Of a stretch of DNA of 39,306 bases, positions 25,286 to 33,531 are shown one piece after another. This DNA is from CBFIGX01 sp965662265 (GTDB taxonomy: Bacteria; Bacteroidota; Bacteroidia; Flavobacteriales; UBA7430). The stretch spans positions 1 to 39,306 of the forward strand of contig CBFIGX010000013.1 of NCBI GenBank assembly GCA_965662265.1, given 5' to 3'. The position numbers and the translations under genes were made by a program. A model generated the notes under the pieces. The model searched no databases, was not told the DNA's origin, and worked only from the letters and a program-made list of their open reading frames with translations. Position 1 is the first letter of the stretch. Every line of letters starts with the position of its first letter.

Positions 25286-25432
25286 CAACACCTGGTAAAA
25301 GGAGCATAGGTAAAGAGATTCTATGCTAGCCAAATAGTATGTACGTGTTTTATCTATTACTAAAATAGATCAATATCTAGTGCGTATCAATTGAATATTA
25401 GTATCTGATAAGTAAAACAATTATATTAGAGC

Positions 25433-25888
25433 ATGCGAAAACTATTATTCTTTATCTCTTTAATTTTTCTATTGGCTTGTAACAATGAAAGAGTTGAAAT
25501 TAATAACTCCGGCTTGCAAAATTACACTGGTTCTTGGCAGATTAACAAATATTATTACAACAGCGGAATTAATGGATTATATGAAGGAGAGTGTATTATT
25601 AGCGACCCAATTATTATTGATTATTCCTTAAATCAAATTCAAATTCCATCAGAATGTAATTTAAATACTCCATATCATTTGATCTTTGATGTTGATACAG
25701 ATGGCTCCTTGTATAATTTTGAAAATTACAATCTACTTGATAGTTATATGATGTTAGACTCTGTTAGTATTCAGACAATTAACATTTCTGATTCTGACGG
25801 AATTGATAGTATATCTATTTATTTCAGACATTATGTTCCTAACGGGATGTATGTTACCCATATAAAGGGACGTAAATTAGACAAATAA
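25433..25888 (+). CDS. Small uncharacterised lipoprotein
   Basis: A 151-aa predicted lipoprotein. A type II signal peptide ends in a lipobox LLAC with Cys16 as the lipidation site (MRKLLFFISLIFLLAC). The mature part starts with asparagine-rich sequence and contains TGSWQINKYYY (about 35-45), a start typical of small beta-barrel lipocalin-like or META-like lipoproteins, then alternating beta-strand-like segments to HIKGRKL at the end. I do not recognise the family and assign no function. It is lower in GC than the genes left of it. Confidence 0.7.
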   Translation: MRKLLFFISLIFLLACNNERVEINNSGLQNYTGSWQINKYYYNSGINGLYEGECIISDPIIIDYSLNQIQIPSECNLNTPYHLIFDVDTDGSLYNFENYNLLDSYMMLDSVSIQTINISDSDGIDSISIYFRHYVPNGMYVTHIKGRKLDK

Positions 25889-26038
25889 TAAAGTCTCATT
25901 TTTTTCAAATAACTGAACATAAATGGGCTCCATATTTTTTTTCATTAAAACAAATGTTGGATAGATTAGAATGATATTTACAGCAATGATAACTTGCATT
26001 TGAAGAAAGATTAAATAATTAAGTTTTAATAATTTCAT
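25877..26038 (-). CDS. Possible 53-aa single-pass membrane protein
   Basis: A short minus-strand frame starts at an ATG (26038) and ends with TAA, overlapping the lipoprotein gene tail by 12 bp. It encodes a basic start (MKLLKLNYL), a hydrophobic stretch of about 20 residues (IIAVNIILIYPTFVLM, about 17-32) and a charged tail. Composition suits a small membrane protein, but AT-rich spacer DNA readily makes such frames. No promoter or homolog is evident. Confidence 0.3.
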   Translation of the reverse strand: MKLLKLNYLIFLQMQVIIAVNIILIYPTFVLMKKNMEPIYVQLFEKNETLLFV

Positions 26039-26125
26039 TATTATTTCTTATTTCTTCATATAAAATTCATGCAGCCTTAATATTTACGAAATAATAAAAT
26101 CTTTTTTTTGCATAAAACATTTAAA

Positions 26126-26542
26126 GTGAAGAAGATACTTTTCATATCAAAAAAAACAGACGAAATTGAAATACACAAAAACTACTTAAAAAATAAAGAG
26201 TTTGAAATAAGTACTGTAAAAAGTTTCGACCATAATGAAATTTTCGAGCTGATAAAGAATTCTGATATTATTATTAGTGATGTATATATTGATGGCCAAG
26301 ATTTGGGCTCTTTATTACCTAAGTATTCCTCACTAGTTAAAAAGCCATTAGTGATTGGATTATGCGAAAAGCCGTACTCATTTGATGCCTTATATGCTTT
26401 AAAAATCGGTGCTAGCCTAATCTTTAACCCTAACAAATCTCCTAAATTCTTATTGGCACAGGTTGAAGCTCTTACTAGATTATCAAAACACTTTTCCGGT
26501 TTAACCTCAAACGACAATACAGACCAACTGTTGTTTACTTAA
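26126..26542 (+). CDS. Orphan degenerate receiver-domain protein
   Basis: The product, 138 aa from a GTG at 26126 (a TTG at 26108 would add six residues), has the length and secondary-structure order of a response-regulator receiver domain with no output domain. The phospho-acceptor position is kept: Asp52 in DIIISDVYIDG. The other active-site residues are not. The acidic pair after strand 1 is replaced in ILFISKK, the conserved Thr/Ser is Cys80 (VIGLCE), and the conserved Lys is Asn101 (IFNPNKS). The C-terminal helix FLLAQVEALTRL is receiver-like. It is therefore probably a pseudo-receiver that is not phosphorylated normally and acts by protein contact, or a gene fragment. No histidine kinase is nearby. 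Confidence 0.65.
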   Translation: MKKILFISKKTDEIEIHKNYLKNKEFEISTVKSFDHNEIFELIKNSDIIISDVYIDGQDLGSLLPKYSSLVKKPLVIGLCEKPYSFDALYALKIGASLIFNPNKSPKFLLAQVEALTRLSKHFSGLTSNDNTDQLLFT

Positions 26543-26568
26543 AACAATTCAATCTGATTATACGGAAA

Positions 26569-26646
26569 TGTCGGTACGACATATTCCAAAAATATGAACC
26601 TACAGCCCTGCCAATTTGAAGATGTAATAATTTATTTGTACCGACA
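26569..26646. repeat. 9-bp inverted repeat spanning 78 bp
   Basis: TGTCGGTAC at 26569-26577 is matched by GTACCGACA at 26638-26646, with a 60-nt spacer. The intergenic region 26543-26748 has no convincing ORF. The repeat could mark the stem of a structured RNA, the remains of a mobile element, or chance; a further CTTAAG palindrome lies at 26661-26666. Confidence 0.4.
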
Positions 26647-26748
26647 AGTATTTAACGAGGCTTAAGTTATTTATGAGCAGATTACATCGTACAATGCTGT
26701 GATTATAAATTAGGCAATAATTAGAATAACTATTTAATGGCGAGCGCA

Positions 26749-26778
26749 AAAAAAGCCACCTCGTGAGGTGGCTTTTTA
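26749..26778. terminator. Bidirectional terminator before the C1 peptidase stop codon
   Basis: A perfect 8-bp GC-rich stem GCCACCTC/GAGGTGGC with a two-base loop is flanked by A- and T-runs. It lies 23 bp past the peptidase stop codon on the minus strand and can also stop plus-strand transcription from the left. Confidence 0.9.
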
Positions 26779-26800
26779 TTGATATGATTTATGTACTTTC

Positions 26801-27997
26801 TTATTTAATTCCTAACTTCTTACGCATCGACTTTGGAAGTGCGTCTTTATGAAGCATAATATCCATGGTCTTGTATTCTACAAAAGCTTCCGAAGCGTAA
26901 AAATACCCATCGCAGTCGTTGTATTTTGTACCCCATGAATTTTTAACAATATAGTAGCGTTTTCCATTTTGATCTTCTACAATACCGGTCATATGCATTC
27001 CATGATCGTCGGTAGTTTCGTAGTTGTCGTAAGCTATTTGACGCAATTCTTGAGTAATTTCTTTCTCTTCACATGGCGCTTCAAATACCGTAGATTCTTT
27101 GGTTGCTCCTGCATCGGAGAAGTTCTTATTGTCGGTACCAGATTTTTTAATTTTAGCACCGTCTAAAGGCACTAATGCCAAACCATCTCTAAATGAAAAA
27201 CCTTCTTCAGATACGTCAGAAGCCCAAGCTATAGAGTATTTATTTACAAGAGCATGATTAATGACGTCCATCATCTCTTCCATAGGCACATTATACACCT
27301 TTTTCATCATCCAGTTGTCAGGTACTTCTAGTATAAACTCACTGTAATATGGATGATGTGTGTAAGAGCTGATACTTATATAGTCGTCTGGATTAAAGTT
27401 TAAGGTAGCCGCAAACGATTTCGGTGTATAGTCTTTTCCGTTGTAGTTAAATGTTTCAGGGATTTCACCTAAATAAGTATCTAAAACGGCTTCATAAGCA
27501 GGCTTCCAATGTTGGGTAAGCGTTTTTTGTTTGGCTTCTACCACAGCATCTACCATCCCTTTAAGTACCACGTCCATTTCGCCATGATTAAAGGTTTTTT
27601 CATTTCCAGGACGCCCCGTGTATACCTCCAATGGTACAATACCATGATGGCGCATCATTTCAGTAACATCGTGAAAAGCACCGCCAGGACCAAAATTTAA
27701 ATTACCATGCATACGCACGTACAATTCTCCTTTATCAGAGTAGGTGTTTCTAACAATAAACATTTCCGACAGTTCGTGCTTTCCACCGCCCATGCGCATA
27801 ATTTCAGATTCTAAAAATGAAAGTGCTGAAAAACTCCAGCAGGTTCCAGTACGACCTTGGCTTTCAACTTCTGTGGCCTCAATATCTGTTAGAACAGTAA
27901 ATTCATAGGCACTACCCTCTTTATTTGTAAGTGTTTCTTGAGCTTGTACATTTAAGACGAATCCTAGTGCGAGAGCCCATAATGCATTTTTTTTCAT
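26801..27997 (-). CDS. Exported C1-family cysteine peptidase (bleomycin hydrolase/aminopeptidase C-like)
   Basis: From the ATG at 27997 the protein is 398 aa with a signal peptide (about 1-20, ALALGFVLNVQAQ). It is a papain-fold peptidase of the C1B type: the catalytic Cys53 is in QGRTGTCWSFSAL, with Gln47 as oxyanion residue; His335 is in DHGMHMTGIV and Asn353 in KNSWGTKY. The large insertions around the fold match bleomycin hydrolases rather than classical papains. It likely trims peptides in the periplasm or, after further export, outside the cell. A longer in-frame start at 28039 adds 14 non-signal residues and is less likely. A strong terminator follows, and a broken T9SS gene lies 50 bp upstream on the same strand. 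Confidence 0.9.
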   Translation of the reverse strand: MKKNALWALALGFVLNVQAQETLTNKEGSAYEFTVLTDIEATEVESQGRTGTCWSFSALSFLESEIMRMGGGKHELSEMFIVRNTYSDKGELYVRMHGNLNFGPGGAFHDVTEMMRHHGIVPLEVYTGRPGNEKTFNHGEMDVVLKGMVDAVVEAKQKTLTQHWKPAYEAVLDTYLGEIPETFNYNGKDYTPKSFAATLNFNPDDYISISSYTHHPYYSEFILEVPDNWMMKKVYNVPMEEMMDVINHALVNKYSIAWASDVSEEGFSFRDGLALVPLDGAKIKKSGTDNKNFSDAGATKESTVFEAPCEEKEITQELRQIAYDNYETTDDHGMHMTGIVEDQNGKRYYIVKNSWGTKYNDCDGYFYASEAFVEYKTMDIMLHKDALPKSMRKKLGIK

Positions 27998-28047
27998 TAT
28001 AGCGTTATTTTTTTGTTTTTGTGCCAGCAAGTTATGCATTTCCTTAC

Positions 28048-29026
28048 TTATTCTACCAACAACTGCTTTACTAAAAACTGTCCTTCTATTTCTATTTCTA
28101 TAAAATAAAGCCCTGCATTTACCAAAGAAAGATCTATGGGAATGCTGGTAGCCGAGAGTACATCAGCATTACGGGCTATTGTTTTTCCTAGTGCATCTCG
28201 TAGCTGCCAAGCGCTTATAGCCACTGGGCTTTTTATGGCCACAAGGTTTTGGGCGGGGTTGCGAAATATGCGAATTTGTTGCGCCAAGTGTTCTGGCGTT
28301 GTAAAGTCCGGGCAGTATTCTACTGTAACGGTTACCTGATCTGTGGTTTGCTCAAATGCAAAGTCTTTTTGCCTTAGCGTATAGGTGGTAGTTTCTGTGG
28401 GTTGCACCCAAGGCATACCTGGGTTGGTATAACCATATATGTTTAGAGGCATATCTTCATTGGGAGACCAGAAATACATATAATCTTCATAGTCTGTGCT
28501 GCCCAACTGGGCAGAATCTCCCAAGCAAATGGTGTGGTCTGCTCCCGCATCTGCCGCTATATGCGGCTCGTCTATCAGGTGTACCGAAACATCATCTATG
28601 TGAAATCCTGAATATACAGTTTGGAATCCACAAGTGGTATCCTCAGGGCCAAAAGTAATGTCTTCCCAAAGATTAAAGCGGCTAAAGGCCATAAACTCAT
28701 AGGCCTTGTCGGCATGAAGGGTGTCGCTGATAAGCACCCACTCTTCATCTGTATCTATAACTTGCCCCAGCTCCATACGTGGGGTTAATAAGTACTCCGA
28801 AAAAGTATAGTACTGATTTCCACTATTGCTCACATAAGGAGCGTCTAGCTGTATATAATTTTCCAGTTTATAAGGGTCGTCAAACAAGTCTGATCGAGCT
28901 TTTTGAGATGGTATCGGTATAAAAATAAAGGCCCAATTCATCTGAACCGATCACACAACCTCCTTCGTTACAACCTACAATTAACTTTTGTACATAAAAT
29001 GAAATTTGATATTGCTCATTTAGCTC
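28048..29026 (-). pseudogene. 5'-truncated, frameshifted T9SS-secreted protein
   Basis: An uninterrupted frame (28048-28941, 297 aa from an ATG) ends in a T9SS sorting domain (IRIFRNPAQN start, GLYFIEIEIEG strand) preceded by a PKD-like stretch (DAGADHTICLGDSAQL). It has no signal peptide, and its first 18 or so residues are not protein-like. In a second frame just upstream, ELNEQYQISFYVQKL, then EGGCVIGSDELGLYFYTDTI continues sensibly into the main frame around 28865-28885. So the gene carries a frameshift, and upstream it meets a stop at 29027-29029 with no export signal, next to the tRNA terminator. The 3' part is clearly richer in GC than its surroundings (27-29 of 60 bases in sampled lines against 18 of 60 in the lipoprotein gene), which hints at foreign origin. 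Confidence 0.75.
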
Positions 29027-29065
29027 TTAATTAAGAAGAAATGTTATTATATGCTATATATCGCA

Positions 29066-29096
29066 TAAAAAAAGGCCTTCTTAGAGAAGACCTTTT
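29066..29096 (-). terminator. Terminator directly after tRNA-Met
   Basis: On the minus strand AAGGTCTTC pairs with GAAGGCCTT through one T-G wobble, followed by seven or more T. The same position is a C/A mismatch on the plus strand, so the hairpin is built for the tRNA direction. It begins within a few bases of the tRNA 3' end. Confidence 0.85.
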
Positions 29097-29097
29097 G

Positions 29098-29171
29098 TAG
29101 CGAGATGGAGATTTGAACTCCAGACCTCCGGGTTATGAATCCGACGCTCTAACCAACTGAGCTACCTCGCC
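29098..29171 (-). tRNA. tRNA-Met (CAT anticodon, elongator type)
   Basis: The minus strand folds as a full cloverleaf: acceptor GGCGAGG with UCUCGCU, D-arm GCTC/GAGC, anticodon loop TTCATAA with anticodon CAT, and T-arm TGGAG/CTCCA around TTCAAAT. The CCA end is not encoded. C11-G24 and the lack of a C1-A72 mismatch argue against an initiator. The acceptor stem has G-U pairs at both ends (1-72 and 7-66), and position 31-39 is an A/C mismatch. A lysidine-modified Ile tRNA also carries CAT, but the body looks like Met. Confidence 0.93.
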
Positions 29172-29187
29172 ATTGCGTAACGGGCAG

Positions 29188-29220
29188 CAAATATAAGTGA
29201 TTTATACTTCTTTAAACAAA
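29188..29220 (-). promoter_or_regulatory. Bacteroidota-type promoter of tRNA-Met
   Basis: On the minus strand a -33 TTTG (29217-29220) and an exact -7 TATATTTG (29188-29195, consensus TAnnTTTG) are 21 bp apart. The -7 box ends 16 bp upstream of the tRNA 5' end, leaving a short leader for processing. Confidence 0.75.
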
Positions 29221-29314
29221 TGCTTTTTTTATTTTTTATTCTTTTTTAGTTCTATCTTTATAAATGAATACTTAATTTATAATTATTTGTTCTTGAGAAT
29301 TGTTACCAACAATT

Positions 29315-29342
29315 TTTGACATATATTGCATTAGTAATTTTG
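29315..29342 (+). promoter_or_regulatory. Candidate promoter of the START-like/lptFG cluster
   Basis: TTTG at 29315-29318 and an exact TAnnTTTG (TAATTTTG) at 29335-29342 precede the ATG at 29356 by 13 bp. The 16-bp spacing is shorter than in the tRNA promoter. Confidence 0.5.
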
Positions 29343-29355
29343 TTAAGATTCTGAT

Positions 29356-29739
29356 ATGACATCAAAAAATAAATTTTCATTAGAATTTCCCATGAACTCA
29401 TCTGTGAGAATTTTGTTTAACCAGATAAGCACGCCTAGTGGCTTATCTGAATGGTTTGCAGATAATGTAAACTTAAGAGGGAAAGACTATACTTTTTTTT
29501 GGGATGGCGACGAACAAACAGCAGAATTACTTAGTAAAAAAAATAATATTGGGATAAAATTTCGTTGGGAAGACGAGCCAAAAGACACCTACTTCGAGCT
29601 AAAAATCGAAATTGACGATCTTACCCAAGATGTTTCACTCATTGTAACAGACTTTGCTGAAGATGAAGAAGACGAAGAAGAAGCCAAGCTACTGTGGGAA
29701 AAACAAGTAGAGAAGCTAAGACAAAGTATCGGCTCCTAA
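29356..29739 (+). CDS. START-like (SRPBCC/AHSA1-type) domain protein
   Basis: This 127-aa cytosolic protein resembles the Bacteroidota START-like family of the SRPBCC fold. An N-terminal strand KFSLEFPMNSSVRILF is followed by TPSGLSEWFADNV (about 27-39), a typical helix-turn of this fold, then antiparallel strands (YTFFWDG, IGIKFRWEDE, YFELKIEID) and a C-terminal helix KLLWEKQVEKLRQSI. A strongly acidic loop (DEEDEEEA, about 101-110) lies before that helix. The ligand is unknown; the fold binds hydrophobic molecules or chaperone partners. It is 39 bp upstream of lptFG and probably on the same transcript. Confidence 0.8.
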   Translation: MTSKNKFSLEFPMNSSVRILFNQISTPSGLSEWFADNVNLRGKDYTFFWDGDEQTAELLSKKNNIGIKFRWEDEPKDTYFELKIEIDDLTQDVSLIVTDFAEDEEDEEEAKLLWEKQVEKLRQSIGS

Positions 29740-29778
29740 TATATTAATTGCAATGTTTTCCTAAGCACTCTTAAAGCA

Positions 29779-31170
29779 TTGAAAACCTTACACAAACTTG
29801 TACTAAAATCATTCTTCAGTCCTTTTTTAGGCACGTTTTTCACTATGATTTTTGTTCTTCTTATGCAAAATGTGTGGAAGTATGTGGATGATCTTGTAGG
29901 CAAGGGCTTAGAGTGGACTATAATTGTAGAATATATTATATACATCATTCCTACCCTAGCCCCTCTAGCGCTTCCACTTGCCATTCTTCTCTCATCGTTA
30001 ATGGCTTTTGGGAAACTTGGAGAAACCTACGAATTAACAGCACTAAAATCTTCAGGCATTTCTTTAATACGTATTATGTCGCCATTGTTTTTTATTGTAT
30101 GCCTTATTTCTATAGGTGCGTTTTTCTCTTCAGTACATTTAGTTCCCTACTCAAACATGAAGTTTAAAACACTACTGTACGATGTAATGAATAAAAAACT
30201 GGCCCTTAATATTCGAGAAGGAGTGTTTTTTAACGAAATAGATGGCTATAGTATAAAAGTTGCCAAAAAGAGTGAAGATGGTATGATCCTAGAAGATATT
30301 ATTATTTACGACCAAAGTCTGAAAATGGGAAACACCAAAGTGATTAGAGCAGAAAAAGGAAAGATGTATAGCTCAGAAAATGAACGTTATCTCTACTTGG
30401 AGCTTTATAATGGCAATAGTTATGAAGAGATGAACGTGAAAGAGCCCAAAAGTCAGCAAGATCTCCCTTTTACTCGCTCAAAATTTAAGGAAGAAAAAAT
30501 ACGTTTCGACATGTCGTCGTTTCAACTCGAACGTTCCGATGAAGAAAAATACGCCAATGCGGCGCAATTTATGAACCTCAATCAGCTCAACCATTTATCC
30601 GATTCTCTAGAAAAATCGATACGCGATCGGATGAGCAGCTTTAACAATAAACTCAACGATTATTTGAATTATGATTCGCTTAGAGCCATGCCAAGCTCAG
30701 CATCTGCTTTTAATATCGCAAGCCTAAGCAAACATAAGCAAAAACGAATTTTGAAAGCATCACAAAGTCAGGTGAGGAGTATTAAGTCGTATTTGTACAA
30801 TTCAAAACGAGAGCTAGACTTCAAAAACAAAAAGTATAACAAAGCAAGCATAGAATGGCACAGAAAATTCTCGCTCTCATTTGCATGTATCGTTATGTTT
30901 TTAATTGGCGCCCCTTTGGGTGCCATCATAAGAAGAGGTGGCATGGGAATGCCCGTACTTATTTCTATCCTGTTTTTTTTAGTCTATCACGTCATATCTA
31001 TAACAGGAGAAAAGAGCGCCCTTCAAGGTGTGGTTAGTGTGTTTGAAGGAATGTGGGCCTCCGCAATTTTCCTGTGCCCACTTGGACTATTTTTAACCTA
31101 TAAAGCCAATAACGATAGCCCTCTATTTAAATTCAGCCTCTCCAATAACTTTTTCAAAAAAAAAGCGTGA
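29779..31170 (+). CDS. LptF/LptG-family permease of the LPS transport ABC complex
   Basis: A 463-aa YjgP/YjgQ-family inner-membrane protein, part of the LptB2FG ABC transporter that extracts LPS from the inner membrane. It has N-terminal helices (about 10-120, with the PTLAPLALPLAILLSSLMAFG segment), a periplasmic jellyroll region (about 125-260), a long charged helical insert (about 270-360) and C-terminal helices, including CIVMFLIGAPLGAIIRRGG (about 372-390), a family hallmark. Whether it acts as LptF or LptG cannot be settled here. The start codon is TTG (29779), supported by the family-like KTLHKLVLKSFF N-terminus. A glycosyltransferase gene starts 1 bp after its stop codon. Confidence 0.9.
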   Translation: MKTLHKLVLKSFFSPFLGTFFTMIFVLLMQNVWKYVDDLVGKGLEWTIIVEYIIYIIPTLAPLALPLAILLSSLMAFGKLGETYELTALKSSGISLIRIMSPLFFIVCLISIGAFFSSVHLVPYSNMKFKTLLYDVMNKKLALNIREGVFFNEIDGYSIKVAKKSEDGMILEDIIIYDQSLKMGNTKVIRAEKGKMYSSENERYLYLELYNGNSYEEMNVKEPKSQQDLPFTRSKFKEEKIRFDMSSFQLERSDEEKYANAAQFMNLNQLNHLSDSLEKSIRDRMSSFNNKLNDYLNYDSLRAMPSSASAFNIASLSKHKQKRILKASQSQVRSIKSYLYNSKRELDFKNKKYNKASIEWHRKFSLSFACIVMFLIGAPLGAIIRRGGMGMPVLISILFFLVYHVISITGEKSALQGVVSVFEGMWASAIFLCPLGLFLTYKANNDSPLFKFSLSNNFFKKKA

Positions 31171-31171
31171 A

Positions 31172-32356
31172 ATGGCTGTTAAAAGTTTACTTATTCTTTC
31201 GCATAAACCGCCATATCCAAAAGTAGACGGCGGAGCGGTTGCAATGTCTCAATTATTAGAACAACTAATAAATAAGGGTTACAAAGTAGATTATTTATAC
31301 ATGACCACCCACAAACACAAAGGCGATGCATTTCCAAAACACCCCAATCTCAACTATCAATCAGTAGCAGTAAATACAGAGTTAAAATTTATCCCTATTT
31401 GTTTAAATGTTTTGTTATCATCAAATTCGTACATACTCTCTAGATTTAATGATGAAGTCTTCAAAAAAGAAATCCTAAAAAAACTAAAAACTAACATATA
31501 TAACACAGTAGTATTTGAAAGTCTTTTCACTCTTTTGTATGCCCGCTTTGTAACACAAAATAGTGATGCAAAACGCATTTATCGCTCGCATAACATAGAA
31601 CATCGTATATGGGATTTAAAAAGCAAAAACGAAACCTCATTGCTTCGTAAAGCCTATCTAAAGATTCAAACCTCACGCCTAAAAAAAGAAGAGCTAAGCT
31701 TATGGAATGATGTAGATAAGATTGCATCAATTTCTAGTAACGATAGCAGCTTTATTAAAGATCATTGTAGTACCGAAACGCACACTCTGGGCTTTTCTAT
31801 AAAAGCGAAAAAGTCAACCAACAAAATGCATGAGAAAAAAAAATCTGCAGATTTTTTTCATATCGGCGCCATGGATTGGCTACCAAACAAAGAGGCTCTT
31901 GAATGGCTTAGCACAGCTATATGGCCTATGTTTAACAATACCCATAAAGGATTTTCTTTACACTTAGCAGGAAAAAGCATGTCTATTCCTAGCCCCTATC
32001 AAAATCTTGAGAGCTGCATTGTACACGGCGAGGTAAATAATGCTGAATTATTTATGGAAGCTCACGACATTATGCTCGTTCCATTAAAGTCGGGCTCCGG
32101 ACTACGCATTAAAATTGTAGAAGGCCTAGCGCTTGGCAAGTGTATTATAGGTACTTCTATTGCCTTTAAAGGTTTAAAAGTTGAAAGTTTTAATCAAGTT
32201 ATTATTGCTAATAATACCATAGAGTTTGTAGAGGCCATGAGCTTTTGCATAAAAAATCCTGATAGAGTAGCAAATATTAAAGCCAATGGTCAGAAATTTG
32301 CCGAAACCAATTTTTCTGAGTCGCAATTTGTTAAAACATTAGAAAAAATATTTTAA
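31172..32356 (+). CDS. GT4-like glycosyltransferase
   Basis: The 394-aa product has two Rossmann domains of GT-B glycosyltransferases. The N-terminal acceptor half begins LLILSHKPPYPKVDGGAVAM (glycine-rich loop). The C-terminal donor half shows FFHIGAMDWLPNKEAL near 227, LAGKS near 266, and LVPLKSGSGLRIKIVEGLAL (about 305-324), whose Glu follows the GT4 E-x7-E pattern only in part. No signal peptide or membrane segment is seen, so it should act at the cytoplasmic face. It follows the LPS-transport permease after 1 bp and precedes another GT-B gene after 1 bp, so a role in lipid-linked or LPS-type saccharide assembly is likely but unproven. Confidence 0.85.
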   Translation: MAVKSLLILSHKPPYPKVDGGAVAMSQLLEQLINKGYKVDYLYMTTHKHKGDAFPKHPNLNYQSVAVNTELKFIPICLNVLLSSNSYILSRFNDEVFKKEILKKLKTNIYNTVVFESLFTLLYARFVTQNSDAKRIYRSHNIEHRIWDLKSKNETSLLRKAYLKIQTSRLKKEELSLWNDVDKIASISSNDSSFIKDHCSTETHTLGFSIKAKKSTNKMHEKKKSADFFHIGAMDWLPNKEALEWLSTAIWPMFNNTHKGFSLHLAGKSMSIPSPYQNLESCIVHGEVNNAELFMEAHDIMLVPLKSGSGLRIKIVEGLALGKCIIGTSIAFKGLKVESFNQVIIANNTIEFVEAMSFCIKNPDRVANIKANGQKFAETNFSESQFVKTLEKIF

Positions 32357-32357
32357 T

Positions 32358-33521
32358 TTGAAGCTCTTTGTATTAACATCAAGAATACCCTACCCCTTAG
32401 AGAAAGGCGATAAGCTTAGGATTTATCATCAAATCAAAGAACTTTCTAAGCGACACCGAATCTTTTTGTGTGCGCTATATCAAAAAGAAAATAATCTGGA
32501 AACTGCGCAAAAAGAACTCAGCATTTTTTGTGAAGAAATCTATTTTGTAAAGATTTCTAAATATCAGCAGCTTCTCAGTCTCATCTCGGCTTGCTTTAAT
32601 CATATGCCATTTCAATCAGCATTATTTTACGACAGAAATGCAAAGCAACAAGTTTTACGTATCATAAACAAAGTTCAACCCAACCATATTTATTGCCAAC
32701 TAACACGGGTAGCTGAATATTTGAAAGAAATTAATGAGCCCAAAACATTAGATTACATGGATGCCTTCTCAAAAGGAATGAGGCGTAGAGCAAATACTTC
32801 TAGTATGTTCAGCGCTTGGTTATTTTATTGGGAATCTAAAAAACAAAAACAGTACGAACGTGACTTATTTTCTCACTTTAATCACCATACAATCATAAGT
32901 TCGCAAGACCGTGATGCTATCGATCATAATCAAAAAGATACCATTAAAATTGTTCCAAATGGTGTAGACTTTAATCACTTTAAGCCTATGAACTGGGAAA
33001 AAAAATACGATCTTACATTTGTGGGTAATATGTCTTATGCACCTAATGTAGATGCTGCAATATTCCTATGTGAAGATATCCTCCCGCTTATACAAAAGCA
33101 CTGTCCTGATGTAAAGCTTTTAATTGCTGGCGCATCGCCAAGCAATAAGGTAAAACAATTGGCTTCAGAAGTTGTTACCGTATCTGGTTGGATGGATGAT
33201 ATAAGAGAGGCATACGCCGCAACTAATATTTTTATTGCCCCTATGAGAATAGGTACAGGCCTACAAAACAAACTACTTGAAGCTATGGCCATGAGAATAC
33301 CCTGCATAACAAGTCCTTTGGCTAACAAATCTTTAGGAGCTAATGAAACAGAAATCATGGTGGCAGAATCGGCAGCAGACATCGCCAATTCTTGCATCAA
33401 ACTTCTCAACAACAACTCCTATAGAAATGAAATTGCAAACAAAGGATTTGACTTTGTTACTGAGCATTACCGATGGCCTAAAACGACAGTGTCACTGGAA
33501 AGGTTGTTCATGGATAAATAG
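32358..33521 (+). CDS. GT4-family glycosyltransferase (PEP-CTERM/XrtA-system-like)
   Basis: A 387-aa GT-B glycosyltransferase. The N-terminus MKLFVLTSRIPYPLEKGDKL holds the acceptor-side loop, IVPNGVDFNHFKP (about 201-213) the interdomain motif, FVGNMSYAPNVDAAIFL (about 222-238) the start of the donor domain, and GTGLQNKLLEAMAMRIP (about 301-317) the nucleotide-sugar-binding helix with the conserved Glu. It resembles the TIGR03087-type enzymes seen with exopolysaccharide systems, though no such system is visible here. The start codon is TTG, 1 bp after the stop codon of the preceding GT gene, a tightly coupled pair. ribBA follows after 24 bp. Confidence 0.87.
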   Translation: MKLFVLTSRIPYPLEKGDKLRIYHQIKELSKRHRIFLCALYQKENNLETAQKELSIFCEEIYFVKISKYQQLLSLISACFNHMPFQSALFYDRNAKQQVLRIINKVQPNHIYCQLTRVAEYLKEINEPKTLDYMDAFSKGMRRRANTSSMFSAWLFYWESKKQKQYERDLFSHFNHHTIISSQDRDAIDHNQKDTIKIVPNGVDFNHFKPMNWEKKYDLTFVGNMSYAPNVDAAIFLCEDILPLIQKHCPDVKLLIAGASPSNKVKQLASEVVTVSGWMDDIREAYAATNIFIAPMRIGTGLQNKLLEAMAMRIPCITSPLANKSLGANETEIMVAESAADIANSCIKLLNNNSYRNEIANKGFDFVTEHYRWPKTTVSLERLFMDK

Positions 33522-33531
33522 TATCTTTGTA

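Noticed and set aside
26640..26700. Integron attC-like site (ATTTAAC resembles RYYYAAC)
   Set aside because: No matching GTTRRRY core follows at a suitable distance, and there is no cassette array or integrase in the window.
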